Assembly: GCF_000719285.1 (NCBI RefSeq)
Contig: NZ_JOFS01000019.1
Location: forward strand, 62,001-126,000
Length of the DNA: 64,000 nucleotides
Direction of reading: 5' to 3'
Origin: Streptomyces bicolor
GTDB taxonomy: Bacteria > Actinomycetota > Actinomycetes > Streptomycetales > Streptomycetaceae
Part shown: piece after piece, positions 22,878 through 32,493 of the stretch
Layout: each line of letters starts with the position of its first letter
Numbering within the stretch: the stretch's first letter is position 1
Notes under the pieces: generated by a model
The model's database searches: none
What the model was told of the DNA's origin: nothing
What the model saw: only the letters and a program-made list of their open reading frames with translations
Made by a program: the position numbers and the translations under genes

Positions 22878-24752
22878 TCAGCCGTTCTTGATGCGGTTGG
22901 TCAGCTCGGTGACCTGGTTGTAGATGGAGCGTCGCTCGGCCATCAGATTGCGGATCTTGCGGTCGGCGTGCATCACCGTGGTGTGGTCGCGGCCGCCGAA
23001 CAGCGCGCCGATCTTCGGCAGCGACAGGTCCGTCAGCTCGCGGCAGAGATACATGGCGATCTGGCGGGCGGTGACCAGCTGGCGGCCGCGGGAGCTGCCG
23101 CACAGGTCCTCGACGGTGAGGCCGAAGTAGTCGGCCGTGGCGCTCATGATGGCCGTCGAGGTGATCTCCGGCGTCGCGTCGTCGCCACCGGGGATCAGGT
23201 CCTTGAGGACGATCTCCGTCAGGCCCAGGTCCACCGGCTGCCGGTTGAGCGAGGCGAACGCCGTCACCCGGATCAGCGCGCCCTCCAGCTCACGGATGTT
23301 GCGGGAGATGCGGGAGGCAATGAACTCCAGCACCTCCGGCGGGGCGTTGAGCTGCTCCTGGACCGCCTTCTTGCGGAGGATCGCGATACGCGTCTCCAGC
23401 TCGGGCGGCTGGACGTCGGTGATCAGGCCCCACTCGAAACGGTTCCGCAGCCGGTCCTCCAGCGTGACCAGCTGCTTGGGCGGCCGGTCGCTGGACAGCA
23501 CGATCTGCTTGTTGGCGTTGTGGAGCGTGTTGAAGGTGTGGAAGAACTCCTCCTGCGTCGACTCCTTGTCCGCCAGGAACTGGATGTCGTCGACGAGCAG
23601 GATGTCCATCTCGCGGTAGCGCTTGCGGAAGCTGTCGCCCTTGCCGTCGCGGATGGAGTTGATGAACTCGTTGGTGAACTCCTCCGAGCTCACATAGCGC
23701 ACGCGCGTGCCCGGGTAGAGGCTGCGCGCATAGTGCCCGATCGCGTGCAGCAGGTGCGTCTTGCCGAGCCCTGACTCCCCGTAGATGAAGAGGGGGTTGT
23801 AGGCCTTCGCCGGTGCCTCGGCGACGGCGACCGCGGCTGCGTGCGCGAAGCGGTTGGAGGCGCCGATGACGAACGTGTCGAAGAGGTACTTCGGGTTCAG
23901 ACGCGCGGTGGGCTCACCGGGTCCGGGCGCCGGCGCGGGCTGGGCGGCCAGCGGGCCGGGGGCGCCCGTGGTGGGCAGGTTGGCGCCGACGGGGCCGCCG
24001 CGGTGCACATGGCCGGAGCCGGGGGGCGGTTCGGGCAGGTCGCGGCGGGCGCCCTGGTCGTAGTCGGAGCGCGGCTGGTCGTAGTCGGGCCGCTGCGGCT
24101 CGTAGTCCGGGCGGTGTCCGTCGTAGGACGGCCGCTCCATCGGCTGTGGGCGGTAGTCCTGGGAGGGGCCGCCGTAGGAGTCCTGCTGGTAGGAGTCCTG
24201 CGACGGCGATGCGTACGGGTCCCGCTCCGGGAAGCCGAGCCGCGGCTGCTGCCAGCCGTACTCGTCCTGCGTCGGGCGCGGCCAGCTGCCGGGGGTGGGC
24301 TCCGGGCGCTGGTATTCGCTCGGGTAGGCAGGGCGTGCGGTGGGCAGCGGGTCGGCGGCGCCGGAGTGGCGGTCGTCGGCGCGATGGCGGCCGTAGCCGT
24401 CGTAGGAGGGGGGCTCGGGCTCCTCGTAGCGTGACTGGTGCTGGGCCGGTGGGACCGGCGGGGCAGGGGGTTCGCCGGCGGAGTCGTCGACGGTGATCGC
24501 GATACGGATCGGGCGGCCGCACTCGCGACTCAGGGTGTCGCTCACGATCGGGGCCAGACGGCCCTCCAGTACGCCCTTCGCGAACTCGTTCGGTACGGCG
24601 AGCAGGGCGGTGTCGGCCACCAGCGCGAGGGGCTGGCAGCGCCGGATCCAGTGCTCGTCCTTCGCCTCGACACCCTGCCCGCGGCCCTCACCGAGAAGTT
24701 GCTCGAGCACTCGTGGCCACACTGCGGCAAGATCGGCAGGTACGTCAGCCAC
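22878..24752 (-). CDS. dnaA: Chromosomal replication initiator DnaA
   Basis: The 624-aa product starts at a GTG with only a weak ribosome site. Domain I is about 1-90. Domain II (about 91-285) is a long Pro/Tyr/Asp/Gln-rich linker with repeated SYDG and RPDY units, the elongated linker typical of Streptomyces. Domain III has Walker A GESGLGKT (325-332) and Walker B LLVDD (385-389). Domain IV carries the box-binding signature [14 protein letters not shown] near the end. It binds DnaA boxes and melts oriC, and probably represses its own promoter. Confidence 0.98.
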   Translation of the reverse strand: MADVPADLAAVWPRVLEQLLGEGRGQGVEAKDEHWIRRCQPLALVADTALLAVPNEFAKGVLEGRLAPIVSDTLSRECGRPIRIAITVDDSAGEPPAPPVPPAQHQSRYEEPEPPSYDGYGRHRADDRHSGAADPLPTARPAYPSEYQRPEPTPGSWPRPTQDEYGWQQPRLGFPERDPYASPSQDSYQQDSYGGPSQDYRPQPMERPSYDGHRPDYEPQRPDYDQPRSDYDQGARRDLPEPPPGSGHVHRGGPVGANLPTTGAPGPLAAQPAPAPGPGEPTARLNPKYLFDTFVIGASNRFAHAAAVAVAEAPAKAYNPLFIYGESGLGKTHLLHAIGHYARSLYPGTRVRYVSSEEFTNEFINSIRDGKGDSFRKRYREMDILLVDDIQFLADKESTQEEFFHTFNTLHNANKQIVLSSDRPPKQLVTLEDRLRNRFEWGLITDVQPPELETRIAILRKKAVQEQLNAPPEVLEFIASRISRNIRELEGALIRVTAFASLNRQPVDLGLTEIVLKDLIPGGDDATPEITSTAIMSATADYFGLTVEDLCGSSRGRQLVTARQIAMYLCRELTDLSLPKIGALFGGRDHTTVMHADRKIRNLMAERRSIYNQVTELTNRIKNG

Positions 24753-25128
24753 AGGGCACGCTCTCTCACGGGTCCCACGAACGTGTGATTGTGGGACGGG
24801 TCGGGATTCAAAAGGGTGGAGCCAGAATCAAGGGAACGAATCGGAGTTCAGTCACGGTAGTCAGGGCGGCGGGTGCGGTTCAAGTTGTTGTCCCCAGCCT
24901 GTGGATAGTGTCTCCCCGTGGCCTCCGGTTTGACCGGATGGCGCAGCCGCGCGTACCGTAACCAGGTCGAGTTGTCGATGGCTGCTGCCGCCTGCCTCCG
25001 ATGGGCACAGATCGCGTTTCGGTGATCGGGAAGCGGTGCACTCGGGCGTTACTGCGAGCTACTCGTGGGCGCACGGTGACAGCCAGGACGGCACCCCGCA
25101 ACTACCGATTTATTTCTGGAGCCCCCGA
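24753..25128. promoter_or_regulatory. Divergent dnaA-rpmH promoter region with a DnaA box
   Basis: The 376-base spacer has no gene. TGTGGATAG (24900-24908, CTATCCACA on the other strand) and a weaker TTGTCCCCA (24888-24896) could let DnaA act on its own promoter. On the plus strand TTGACC (24930-24935), an 18-base gap and TACCGT (24954-24959) form a reasonable housekeeping promoter for the rpmH operon. Confidence 0.5.
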
Positions 25129-25266
25129 GTGAGCAAGCGCACCTTCCAGCCGAACAACCGTCGTCGCGCGAAGACCCACGGCTTCCGGCTGCGTATGCGC
25201 ACCCGTGCCGGCCGCGCGATCCTCGCGTCCCGCCGTAGCAAGGGTCGCGCCCGTCTGTCCGCCTGA
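25129..25266 (+). CDS. rpmH: Large ribosomal subunit protein bL34
   Basis: GTG at 25129 gives the standard 45-aa protein [20 protein letters not shown], ending in RARLSA. GGAG lies just upstream. It is the first gene of the rightward operon, followed 21 bases later by rnpA, the conserved bacterial pairing. Confidence 0.97.
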   Translation: MSKRTFQPNNRRRAKTHGFRLRMRTRAGRAILASRRSKGRARLSA

Positions 25267-25287
25267 TCCCGGTCAGGTCATGACGTC

Positions 25288-25659
25288 GTGCTGCCCACCG
25301 AGAACCGGCTGAGGCGGCGCGAGGACTTCGCGACCGCGGTACGACGAGGACGCCGGGCAGGACGCCAGCATCTCGTCGTCCACCTTCGTAGCGGTGCCAC
25401 GGACCCGCACGCGCCTGGGGAGAGCGCTCCCCCGACGCGTGCGGGTTTCGTCGTGAGCAAGGCAGTGGGTGGCGCGGTCGTGCGGAACAAGGTGAAGCGC
25501 AGGCTTCGCCATCTGATGCGCGACCGAGTCGACCGGCTGCCCCCCGGTAGCCTGGTAGTCGTACGAGCGCTGCCCGGTGCGGGTGACGCCGACCATGCAC
25601 AGCTGGCCCAAGACCTGGATGCCGCTCTGCAGCGGCTGCTGGGAGGGGGCGCGCGATGA
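25288..25659 (+). CDS. rnpA: Ribonuclease P protein component
   Basis: The 123-aa product starts with GTG ([22 protein letters not shown]) and contains the RNase P protein signature [13 protein letters not shown]. It is the protein subunit that helps the RNA subunit mature tRNA 5' ends. Its stop overlaps the yidD start as ATGA. Confidence 0.96.
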   Translation: MLPTENRLRRREDFATAVRRGRRAGRQHLVVHLRSGATDPHAPGESAPPTRAGFVVSKAVGGAVVRNKVKRRLRHLMRDRVDRLPPGSLVVVRALPGAGDADHAQLAQDLDAALQRLLGGGAR

Positions 25660-26009
25660 AGTACCCACTGCTGGCTCTGATCAAGCTGTACCAGTGGACG
25701 ATCAGTCCGCTGCTCGGGCCGGTGTGCAAGTACTACCCGTCGTGTTCCCACTATGGGTATACGGCCATCGACCGGCACGGTGCGATCAAGGGCACGGCGC
25801 TCACCGCTTGGCGCATCCTGCGGTGCAACCCGTGGTCGCTGGGTGGTGTGGACCATGTCCCGCCGCGCAAGCGCCCGCGGTGGCACGAGATGCTGCGCAA
25901 TGCGTGGCGTGCACGGAAGGGCGGGCCCTCCGCCGCCGAAACGGCCACCGAGGAGAATGTTCCTTCGAGCCCGGCCGCAGAGACCTCGCCCCATGCCCAA
26001 GGAGCATGA
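25656..26009 (+). CDS. yidD: Membrane protein insertion efficiency factor YidD
   Basis: The 117-aa product has the family core [19 protein letters not shown] and [15 protein letters not shown]. The C-terminus is extended and hydrophilic. YidD assists YidC-dependent insertion at the inner face of the membrane. It overlaps rnpA by four bases and ends three bases before yidC. Confidence 0.95.
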   Translation: MKYPLLALIKLYQWTISPLLGPVCKYYPSCSHYGYTAIDRHGAIKGTALTAWRILRCNPWSLGGVDHVPPRKRPRWHEMLRNAWRARKGGPSAAETATEENVPSSPAAETSPHAQGA

Positions 26010-26012
26010 TTA

Positions 26013-27275
26013 GTGGACACGATTGCCAGCCTCTTCAGCTTCATCACGACACCTGTTTCCTGGGTCATCGTCCAGTTCCACAAGGTGTACGGCGCCCTCT
26101 TCGGCGATAACACCGGGTGGGCCTGGGGCCTGTCCATCGTGTCCCTGGTGATTCTGATCCGTATCTGCCTGATCCCGCTCTTCGTGAAGCAGATCAAGGC
26201 GACCCGGGCCATGCAGACGCTCCAGCCCGAGATGAAGAAGATCCAGGAGCGCTACAAGAACGACAAGCAGCGTCAGTCCGAAGAGATGATGAAGCTGTAC
26301 AAGGAGACGGGCACCAACCCGCTCTCCTCGTGCCTTCCCATCCTGGCGCAGTCGCCGTTCTTCTTCGCCCTGTACCACGTGCTCAACAGCATCGCGAACA
26401 ACGACACCGTCGGTGTCATCAACGAGCGTCTGCTGGAGAGCGCGCAGCAGGCGCACATCTTTGGTGCTCCGCTGGCCGCGAAGTTCACCGACAGCTCCGC
26501 TGAGGTCGCCGCGCTCGACGCGTCGCTGACCACTGTCCGCATCGTCACCGCGGTCATGATCGTCCTGATGTCGGCGTCGCAGTTCTACACGCAGCGCCAG
26601 CTGATGACGAAGAACGTCGACACCACGGTGAAGACGCCGTTCATGCAGCAGCAGAAGATGCTGATGTACATCTTCCCGGTCATGTTCGCCGTCTTCGGTA
26701 TCAACTTCCCGGTCGGTGTCCTCGTCTACTGGCTGACCACCAACGTGTGGACCATGGGCCAGCAGATGTACGTCATCCACAACAACCCGACCCCGGGTTC
26801 CAAGGCCCAGGCCGCGTATCTGGAGCGGCTGACCAAGCACGTCACGCACCACGGCAAGACCCGCGGCCGTGGCGAGCGCGCCATCGTCAAGGCCATCGTC
26901 GCCAAGGGCCGTGACCGCAATGAGTACGAGCGCAAGTTCATCAACGGCCTGAGCAAGGCCGGTCTCGCGGCGCAGGCGGACGGCACCGTGGTGAAGAGCG
27001 AGACCGCTGTCGCCACGGTGGCCGAGGACGGTACGCCGACGACCGGCGCCGCCAAGCGTCAGCAGCCGAAGCGGCAGACCAAGGCCCAGCGTCAGTCCGG
27101 CGGTCCGAAGGCGGTCGGCGAAGCGACGTCGCTGCAGAAGTCCGACGAGCCCGAGGACGCCAAGCCCGACGCTGCCAAGAAGGCCGCGCCGAAGTCCGGC
27201 AGCGGCCGCAGCAAGGCCCAGTCCGGGCAGCGCAAGGGCGGTCCGCAGCGCCCCAAGTCCCCGTCCAAGAAGTAA
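26013..27275 (+). CDS. yidC: Membrane protein insertase YidC (Oxa1 type)
   Basis: The 420-aa product starts at a GTG. It lacks the large outside domain of Gram-negative YidC, as expected for an actinomycete. The Oxa1 core has membrane segments at about 12-30, 38-56 (with the conserved Arg in [12 protein letters not shown]), 105-125, 180-198 and 222-245. An amphipathic region [23 protein letters not shown] precedes the third. A long basic Lys/Gln/Arg tail (about 290-420) may touch ribosomes. It inserts membrane proteins with or without SecYEG. Confidence 0.96.
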   Translation: MDTIASLFSFITTPVSWVIVQFHKVYGALFGDNTGWAWGLSIVSLVILIRICLIPLFVKQIKATRAMQTLQPEMKKIQERYKNDKQRQSEEMMKLYKETGTNPLSSCLPILAQSPFFFALYHVLNSIANNDTVGVINERLLESAQQAHIFGAPLAAKFTDSSAEVAALDASLTTVRIVTAVMIVLMSASQFYTQRQLMTKNVDTTVKTPFMQQQKMLMYIFPVMFAVFGINFPVGVLVYWLTTNVWTMGQQMYVIHNNPTPGSKAQAAYLERLTKHVTHHGKTRGRGERAIVKAIVAKGRDRNEYERKFINGLSKAGLAAQADGTVVKSETAVATVAEDGTPTTGAAKRQQPKRQTKAQRQSGGPKAVGEATSLQKSDEPEDAKPDAAKKAAPKSGSGRSKAQSGQRKGGPQRPKSPSKK

Positions 27276-27290
27276 GAAGGAGCCCATCCC

Positions 27291-27803
27291 GTGACGGAAG
27301 GCACCACCTCCGCCGCTGCCGAGGGTGCAGACACCCTGACCCGCCTGGAGCAGGAGGGCGAGATCGCGGCGGACTACCTCGAGGGTCTGCTCGACATCGC
27401 CGATCTCGACGGCGACATCGACATGGACGTCGAGGCCGACCGCGCCGCTGTCTCGATCATCAGCGACGCGGGCAGCCGAGACCTGCAGAAGCTGGTCGGG
27501 CGTGACGGCGAGGTGCTGGAGGCGCTTCAGGAGCTCACGCGCCTGGCCGTCCACCGGGAGACCGGGGACCGCAGCCGGCTGATGCTCGACATCGGGGGTT
27601 ACCGGGCCAAGAAGCGCGCCGAGCTCTCCGAGCTGGGTGCCAAGGCCGCCGCCGATGTGAAGAACACCGGCGAACCCGTGAAGCTGAAGCCGATGACGCC
27701 GTTCGAGCGCAAGGTCGTGCACGATGCGGTCAAGGCGGCGGGCCTGCGCAGCGAATCCGAGGGTGAGGAACCGCAGCGGTTCGTCGTTGTGCTTCCCGCC
27801 TGA
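27291..27803 (+). CDS. jag: Jag/KhpB family RNA-binding protein (KH and R3H domains)
   Basis: The 170-aa product starts at a GTG after AGAAGGAG. A KH domain (about 40-105) has LQKLVGRDGEVLEALQELTRLAVHR. An R3H domain at the C-terminus has MTPFERKVVHDAV and EGEEPQRFVVV. The N-terminal Jag domain of Firmicutes is absent. It binds RNA; the role in Streptomyces is unknown. It is the usual neighbour of yidC. Confidence 0.93.
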   Translation: MTEGTTSAAAEGADTLTRLEQEGEIAADYLEGLLDIADLDGDIDMDVEADRAAVSIISDAGSRDLQKLVGRDGEVLEALQELTRLAVHRETGDRSRLMLDIGGYRAKKRAELSELGAKAAADVKNTGEPVKLKPMTPFERKVVHDAVKAAGLRSESEGEEPQRFVVVLPA

Positions 27804-27822
27804 TCGGCCCATACGTTTGCAC

Positions 27823-27850
27823 CGGCCCCGTCTGTCCGCAGGCGGGGCCG
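27823..27850 (+). terminator. Hairpin after jag
   Basis: CGGCCCCG (27823-27830) pairs with CGGGGCCG (27843-27850) around a 12-base loop. It would separate jag from rsmG. Confidence 0.65.
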
Positions 27851-27926
27851 AACCTTGTCAGCCTGATAGTTCTGGTTCTGGTGTCGGCGCTCGGTGCGTC
27901 GGCGCGGTACGGAAGGACGGTCCCCC

Positions 27927-28643
27927 GTGACGGAGGCAGCGGAGCTTCCCCCTGCGCCCGAGCAGGCACGTGAGGTGTTCGGCGATCGCTACGCTGATGC
28001 GGTCCGCTACGCCGAACTGCTCGCCGAGGCGGGTGTGCAGCGTGGCCTGATCGGCCCGCGTGAGGTGCCCCGGCTGTGGGAGCGGCATCTTCTGAACTGT
28101 GCGGTGCTTTCCGAGGTGGTTCCCGAGGGCGTGACGGTGTGCGACGTCGGCTCGGGTGCCGGCCTGCCCGGCATTCCCCTGGCGCTTGTCCGGGAAGACC
28201 TGAAGATCACGCTGCTGGAGCCTCTGCTGCGGCGTACGAACTTCCTGACGGAGGTCGTGGAGCTGCTTGGCCTCGACCACGTGACGGTCGTCCGGGGCCG
28301 CGCCGAGGAGGTCATGGGGAAGCTGCAGCCGGTGCATGTCGTGACCGCGCGTGCGGTGGCTCCGCTGGATCGGCTGGCCACGTGGGGGATCCCGCTGCTG
28401 CGCCCGTACGGCGAGATGCTGGCGCTCAAGGGCGACACCGCGGAGGAGGAGCTGAAGAGCGCGTCGACGGCTCTGAGCAAGCTCGGTGCGGTCGAGACGT
28501 CGATCCTTCATGTCGGGGAGGGCGTCGTGGATCCGATGTCCACGGTCGTGCGTGTCGAGGTCGGGGAGAGCCCTGGCGGGGTGCGGTTCGCAGCGAAGCG
28601 GGCGAAGGCGGCCAGGACGGGACGTGCCCGTCGGCGCCGCTGA
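27927..28643 (+). CDS. rsmG: 16S rRNA (guanine-N7) methyltransferase RsmG
   Basis: GTG at 27927 is preceded by AGGAC. The 238-aa product has the SAM-binding motif DVGSGAGLPGIPLAL and the RsmG motif RAEEV. RsmG methylates G527 (E. coli numbering) of 16S rRNA; loss gives low-level streptomycin resistance and, in Streptomyces, altered antibiotic production. It precedes parAB as in many bacteria. Confidence 0.95.
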   Translation: MTEAAELPPAPEQAREVFGDRYADAVRYAELLAEAGVQRGLIGPREVPRLWERHLLNCAVLSEVVPEGVTVCDVGSGAGLPGIPLALVREDLKITLLEPLLRRTNFLTEVVELLGLDHVTVVRGRAEEVMGKLQPVHVVTARAVAPLDRLATWGIPLLRPYGEMLALKGDTAEEELKSASTALSKLGAVETSILHVGEGVVDPMSTVVRVEVGESPGGVRFAAKRAKAARTGRARRRR

Positions 28644-28735
28644 TCCGTCCTGACGACGAGACGTACTCCACACAAGCTGGCAAACCTATGCATGCCGGAG
28701 TGTCGCGACAGTTCGGCCACGTCCGCTGTGCATCG

Positions 28736-28751
28736 TGTTTCACGTGAAACG
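28736..28751. other. parS: parS site upstream of parA
   Basis: TGTTTCACGTGAAACG has one mismatch, at the last base. It lies in the 346-base rsmG-parA spacer, so ParB bound here could also repress parAB. Confidence 0.85.
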
Positions 28752-28989
28752 TCGCTCACTGCTGCACGGCATCATCAGTCGGGGCCGCGCTGCGGCCGAA
28801 CCGCGCGACCGAAAGCCTCTCGGTTCTCTCGGAGACGGCCCTTCTGATGACGCTCCGTCCCTCTTGAGGGGCACGAAGTTTTCCACAGAGGTGGATTTCT
28901 CCACAGAACACCAGGCCTCACTGGTTCACGACCCCGAAGACATGGGAGGCTCTGTTCATTGCGAGCCTGAAGTCGAGGAGAGTGAATCC

Positions 28990-30015
28990 TTGCGGTCCGA
29001 CGCCAACATCGCGGGACCGATGACCGATCCGGTCCCCGGTCCCCGTACCGAGTCGATGGGGGAGGATGTTTCACGTGAAACACCGCCCCCGATGGACGAC
29101 ACTCCCATCGGTCGTGCTGCCCAACTGGCGGTGGAGGCTCTAGGCCGCGCCGGCGAGGGCCTGCCACGGCCCGAGCAGACCCGCGTCATGGTGGTCGCCA
29201 ACCAGAAGGGGGGCGTGGGCAAGACGACGACGACCGTCAACCTTGCCGCGTCGCTTGCTCTGCATGGCGGCCGTGTGCTGGTCATCGATCTCGACCCGCA
29301 GGGCAACGCGTCCACTGCCCTGGGGATCGATCATCACGCGGAAGTCCCTTCCATCTACGACGTGTTGGTCGAGAGTAAGCCGCTCGCAGAAGTTGTCCAG
29401 CCGGTCCCCGATGTCGAGGGTCTTTTCTGTGCCCCTGCCACGATCGATCTCGCCGGTGCGGAGATCGAGCTGGTGTCCTTGGTGGCACGTGAGAGCCGAC
29501 TGCAGAGGGCGATCCAGGCCTACGAGCAGCCGCTGGACTACATCCTGATCGACTGCCCGCCCTCGCTCGGCCTTCTGACGGTCAACGCGCTCGTGGCTGG
29601 GCAGGAGGTCCTGATCCCCATCCAGTGCGAGTATTACGCGCTGGAGGGACTGGGCCAGCTGCTGCGCAACGTCGACCTCGTGCGGGGGCACTTGAACCCT
29701 GCCCTGCATGTATCGACGATTCTGCTCACCATGTACGACGGCCGGACGCGGCTCGCGTCACAGGTCGCGGACGAGGTGCGCAACCACTTCGGCGACGAGG
29801 TGCTGCGGACGAGCATTCCGCGCTCGGTTCGTATCTCCGAGGCGCCGAGTTACGGACAGACGGTGCTGACCTACGATCCAGGATCGAGCGGTGCCCTGTC
29901 CTATCTTGAGGCGGCACGAGAAATCGCGCTGAAGGGTGTCGGGGTCAGTTACGACCCGACGCACGCCCATATCGGCGCTCAGAGCAACCCGAGCATGGTG
30001 GAGGGGATCCAGTGA
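28990..30015 (+). CDS. parA: Chromosome partitioning ATPase ParA
   Basis: The start is uncertain. I favour TTG at 28990 because GAGGAG (28975-28980) lies nine bases upstream, giving 341 aa. ATG codons at 28942 (357 aa), 29020, 29056 and 29092 (307 aa) are alternatives, but none has a good ribosome site. The deviant Walker A KGGVGKTT begins at about residue 73. Later motifs are VIDLDPQGNAST and LIDCPPSLGLLTVNAL. A disordered N-terminal arm carries an exact parS in its DNA. ParA coats DNA and, in Streptomyces, extends from hyphal tips to place ParB complexes during sporulation. Confidence 0.92.
   Translation: MRSDANIAGPMTDPVPGPRTESMGEDVSRETPPPMDDTPIGRAAQLAVEALGRAGEGLPRPEQTRVMVVANQKGGVGKTTTTVNLAASLALHGGRVLVIDLDPQGNASTALGIDHHAEVPSIYDVLVESKPLAEVVQPVPDVEGLFCAPATIDLAGAEIELVSLVARESRLQRAIQAYEQPLDYILIDCPPSLGLLTVNALVAGQEVLIPIQCEYYALEGLGQLLRNVDLVRGHLNPALHVSTILLTMYDGRTRLASQVADEVRNHFGDEVLRTSIPRSVRISEAPSYGQTVLTYDPGSSGALSYLEAAREIALKGVGVSYDPTHAHIGAQSNPSMVEGIQ
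29067..29082. other. parS: parS site inside parA, exact
   Basis: TGTTTCACGTGAAACA matches the consensus at all 16 bases. It reads D-V-S-R-E-T in the ParA frame. Confidence 0.93.
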
Positions 30016-31109
30016 GCGAGCGACGGAGGGGGTTGGGCCGTGGTCTCGGCGCACTGATCCCTGCAGCACCGACGGAGAAGACGGTGGCCCCGGCCCCGGT
30101 GGTGGGCGGTGCTCCCACGTCCCCGGCCGCTGTCCCGGTGCTGTCCGAGCGCGGAGTGGCCGCGGCCAAGGTGGCCACGCTGCCGCATGTTTCACATGAA
30201 ACCGAGGAGCCGTCGCTGAGCGGCGCCGTGGAGACGCCCACAGCTCCCATGGGCGCGCACTTCGCGGAGATCCCCCTCGATGCGATCACGCCGAACCCGC
30301 GACAGCCCCGTGAGGTCTTCGACGAGGACGCTCTGCAGGAGCTCGTCACCTCCATCCAGGAGGTCGGTCTCCTCCAGCCGATCGTCGTACGGCAGATCGG
30401 CCCCGCACGCTACGAGCTCATCATGGGCGAGCGGCGCTGGCGGGCCTGTCGTGAGGCTGGTCTCGAGGCGATCCCGGCGATCGTGCGGGCCACGGACGAC
30501 GAGAAGCTCCTCCTGGACGCGCTTCTGGAGAACCTGCACCGCGCTCAGCTGAACCCGATCGAAGAGGCAGCTGCCTACGATCAGCTGCTGAAGGACTTCA
30601 ACTGCACGCACGACCAGTTGGCGGACCGCATCGGCCGTTCCCGGCCGCAGGTCTCCAACACCCTGCGTCTGCTGAAGCTCTCGCCCAAGGTCCAGAACCG
30701 GGTGGCCGCCGGAGTTCTCTCCGCCGGGCATGCGCGGGCGCTCCTCTCCGTCGAGGATCCGGAGGAGCAGGAGCGGCTGGCCTACCGAGTCGTGGCCGAA
30801 GGGCTGTCGGTTCGGTCCGTCGAGGAGATCGTGACGCTGATGGGCTCGCGCCCCCAGAAGACTCAGCGTTCCAGGGGGCCGCGGGCCGGCTCTGTGCCCT
30901 CGCCAGCGCTGTCCGATCTCGCGACCCGGCTCTCGGATCGCTTCGAGACGCGCGTGAAGGTCGAGCTGGGTCAGAAGAAGGGCAAGATCACCGTCGAGTT
31001 CGCCTCCCCGGACGACCTCGAGCGGATCCTCAGCACGCTCGCTCCGGGCGAGAAGCTGGCTCTCCAGAGAAGCCTTCTGGACGATGACGCGGAGGACTCC
31101 GAGGGCTGA
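30012..31109 (+). CDS. parB: Chromosome partitioning protein ParB
   Basis: GTG at 30012 overlaps the parA stop (GTGA), so the two are coupled. The 365-aa product starts [15 protein letters not shown], the short motif that contacts ParA. The ParB/Srx CTPase domain has NPRQPR and MGERRWRACREAGL, with an ENLHRAQLNPIEEA segment. The helix-turn-helix SRPQVSNTLRLLKL binds parS, and the C-terminal dimer domain follows. It loads at parS and spreads. Confidence 0.97.
   Translation: MSERRRGLGRGLGALIPAAPTEKTVAPAPVVGGAPTSPAAVPVLSERGVAAAKVATLPHVSHETEEPSLSGAVETPTAPMGAHFAEIPLDAITPNPRQPREVFDEDALQELVTSIQEVGLLQPIVVRQIGPARYELIMGERRWRACREAGLEAIPAIVRATDDEKLLLDALLENLHRAQLNPIEEAAAYDQLLKDFNCTHDQLADRIGRSRPQVSNTLRLLKLSPKVQNRVAAGVLSAGHARALLSVEDPEEQERLAYRVVAEGLSVRSVEEIVTLMGSRPQKTQRSRGPRAGSVPSPALSDLATRLSDRFETRVKVELGQKKGKITVEFASPDDLERILSTLAPGEKLALQRSLLDDDAEDSEG
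30188..30203. other. Degenerate parS-like site inside parB
   Basis: TGTTTCACATGAAACC has two mismatches, one at the centre. It reads H-V-S-H-E-T in ParB. It may be a decayed or weak site. Confidence 0.5.
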
Positions 31110-31145
31110 CGCCCAGTTGGCCGGCTGTTGCCTTCCGGCCTATCC

Positions 31146-31186
31146 GAGCGGGCCGTGTCCGGTGTGTACCGGAACACGGCCCGCTC
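31146..31186 (+). terminator. Strong terminator after parB
   Basis: GAGCGGGCCGTGT (31146-31158) pairs with ACACGGCCCGCTC (31174-31186), extended by CCGG/CCGG with one bulged base, and is followed by TTTG. Confidence 0.85.
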
Positions 31187-31284
31187 TTTGCTTTCTGGCT
31201 GGTATCGATGGAATCGCTTCATGGATACGATGCGTTCGGGTATGGCGCAACCACCTGGCAGACCTCTTAGGGGAGGCGGGGTCC

Positions 31285-31542
31285 ATGCGAACGGTGAGCC
31301 GCACCGGACTGGTGGGCGTGGGTCTTGGGCTGGGCGCGGTCGGCGGGTTCGTCGGCAGCCTGCTCAGGGAACGTAACGCCCTGACAGCCGCTCGCGACGC
31401 TGCGGGCGAAGGAAGCGAGGAACAGCCTTCATGGGGCGTCGGCTCGTACCGCTCACGCTGGACAACCTTCAGGACCTTCCCAAACGTTGCCGGGCGTGTG
31501 TCTTCTGGGAGTTGGACCCGGTCAGCGGTGAAGCCTCGGTAA
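31285..31542 (+). CDS. Possible small membrane protein overlapping the GNAT gene
   Basis: ATG at 31285 has a strong ribosome site (GGGGAGG). The first 50 codons have good high-GC third positions. They encode a glycine-rich hydrophobic helix (TGLVGVGLGLGAVGGFVGSLL) followed by RERNALTAARDA. After 31431 the frame overlaps the next gene for 112 bases and looks less like coding sequence. It could be a real 85-aa protein, a coupling leader, or the decayed start of something longer. I do not recognise it. Confidence 0.4.
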   Translation: MRTVSRTGLVGVGLGLGAVGGFVGSLLRERNALTAARDAAGEGSEEQPSWGVGSYRSRWTTFRTFPNVAGRVSSGSWTRSAVKPR

Positions 31543-32048
31543 AGGCGGGTACGCCCGCCCTTGAGAAGGAAGCCTGGATCTCCGCCGTCCTGTTGGACTG
31601 GGGCTCCTGCGGACGGGTCGTCTATGTCGACGACGTACCTGTCGGCTTCGTGCTGTACGCGCCCCCGGCTTATGTCCCTCGCTCGACGGCATTCCCCACG
31701 AGCCCTGTCTCACAGGACGCGGTGCAGCTGATGACCGCGTTCATCATGCCGGGCTACCAGGGCCAGGGGCTGGGCCGGGTGATGGTCCAGACGGTCGCCA
31801 AGGATCTGCTGCGGCGAGGCTTCAAGGCGATCGAGGCCTTTGGCGACGCGCGCTGGAAAGAGCCGGCATGTGTTCTGCCCGCAGACCATCTCCTGGCCGT
31901 GGGCTTCAAGACGGTCCGCCCGCACCCCACCTTCCCGCGTATGCGGCTGGAGCTGCGGACGACGCTGTCCTGGAAGGAAGACGTGGAGCTGGCGATCGAC
32001 CGGCTGCTGGGTGCCGTGCAGAAGGAACCAGCCCTGCGGCCTCTCTAG
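31431..32048 (+). CDS. GNAT family N-acetyltransferase
   Basis: ATG at 31431 follows GCGAGGAAC. The 205-aa product has the acetyl-CoA site in AFIMPGYQGQGLGRVMVQTVAKDLLRRG (about 105-132). The N-terminal half has VVYVDDVPVGFVLYAPP. It transfers an acetyl group to an unknown acceptor. It sits between parB and trxA in other Streptomyces. Confidence 0.88.
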   Translation: MGRRLVPLTLDNLQDLPKRCRACVFWELDPVSGEASVKAGTPALEKEAWISAVLLDWGSCGRVVYVDDVPVGFVLYAPPAYVPRSTAFPTSPVSQDAVQLMTAFIMPGYQGQGLGRVMVQTVAKDLLRRGFKAIEAFGDARWKEPACVLPADHLLAVGFKTVRPHPTFPRMRLELRTTLSWKEDVELAIDRLLGAVQKEPALRPL

Positions 32049-32069
32049 AGCGACCGGCCTCCTGTAAAG

Positions 32070-32103
32070 CGAATGGGCCAACCTGGTCGGGTTGGCCCAT
32101 TCG
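32070..32103. terminator. Bidirectional terminator between GNAT and trxA
   Basis: CGAATGGGCCAACC (32070-32083) pairs perfectly with GGTTGGCCCATTCG (32090-32103) around a 6-base loop. It serves the convergent GNAT and trxA genes and ends exactly where a parS begins. Confidence 0.88.
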
Positions 32104-32119
32104 TGTTTCACGTGAAACG
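32104..32119. other. parS: parS site, one mismatch
   Basis: TGTTTCACGTGAAACG fills the space between the terminator stem and the trxA stop codon (32120-32122) with no base to spare on either side. Confidence 0.9.
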
Positions 32120-32452
32120 TCACTCGGCGATGAAGTCCTCGAGGTCGCGGAGGATCGCGGCCTTCGGCTTGGCGCCGACGATGGTCTTGGCGACCTCACC
32201 GTTGTGGTACACGTTCAGCGTCGGGATGGACATGACGCCGTACTTGGCGGCCGTACCCGGGTTCTCGTCGATGTTGAGCTTGACGATCTCGATCTTGTCG
32301 CCGTGCTCGGCGGCAATCGCTTCGAGGGACGGAGCGATCTGGCGGCAGGGTCCGCACCAGGCGGCCCAGAAGTCCACCAGGACGGGCTTGTCGCTCTTGA
32401 GGACGTCCTGCTCGAAGGAGTCGTCGGTCACATTCTTCAGGGTGCCGGCCAC
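32120..32452 (-). CDS. trxA: Thioredoxin
   Basis: The 110-aa product has the active site WCGPCR in VDFWAAWCGPCRQIAPSL and the cis-proline region VMSIPTLNVY. It starts at a GTG. It reduces protein disulfides and is recycled by the reductase encoded just upstream. It is cotranscribed with trxB from a SigR-type promoter. Confidence 0.96.
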   Translation of the reverse strand: MAGTLKNVTDDSFEQDVLKSDKPVLVDFWAAWCGPCRQIAPSLEAIAAEHGDKIEIVKLNIDENPGTAAKYGVMSIPTLNVYHNGEVAKTIVGAKPKAAILRDLEDFIAE

Positions 32453-32493
32453 GGCGGGCTCCTTAACTGTTTGGTGCGTGGGGCGGGTGGGGG

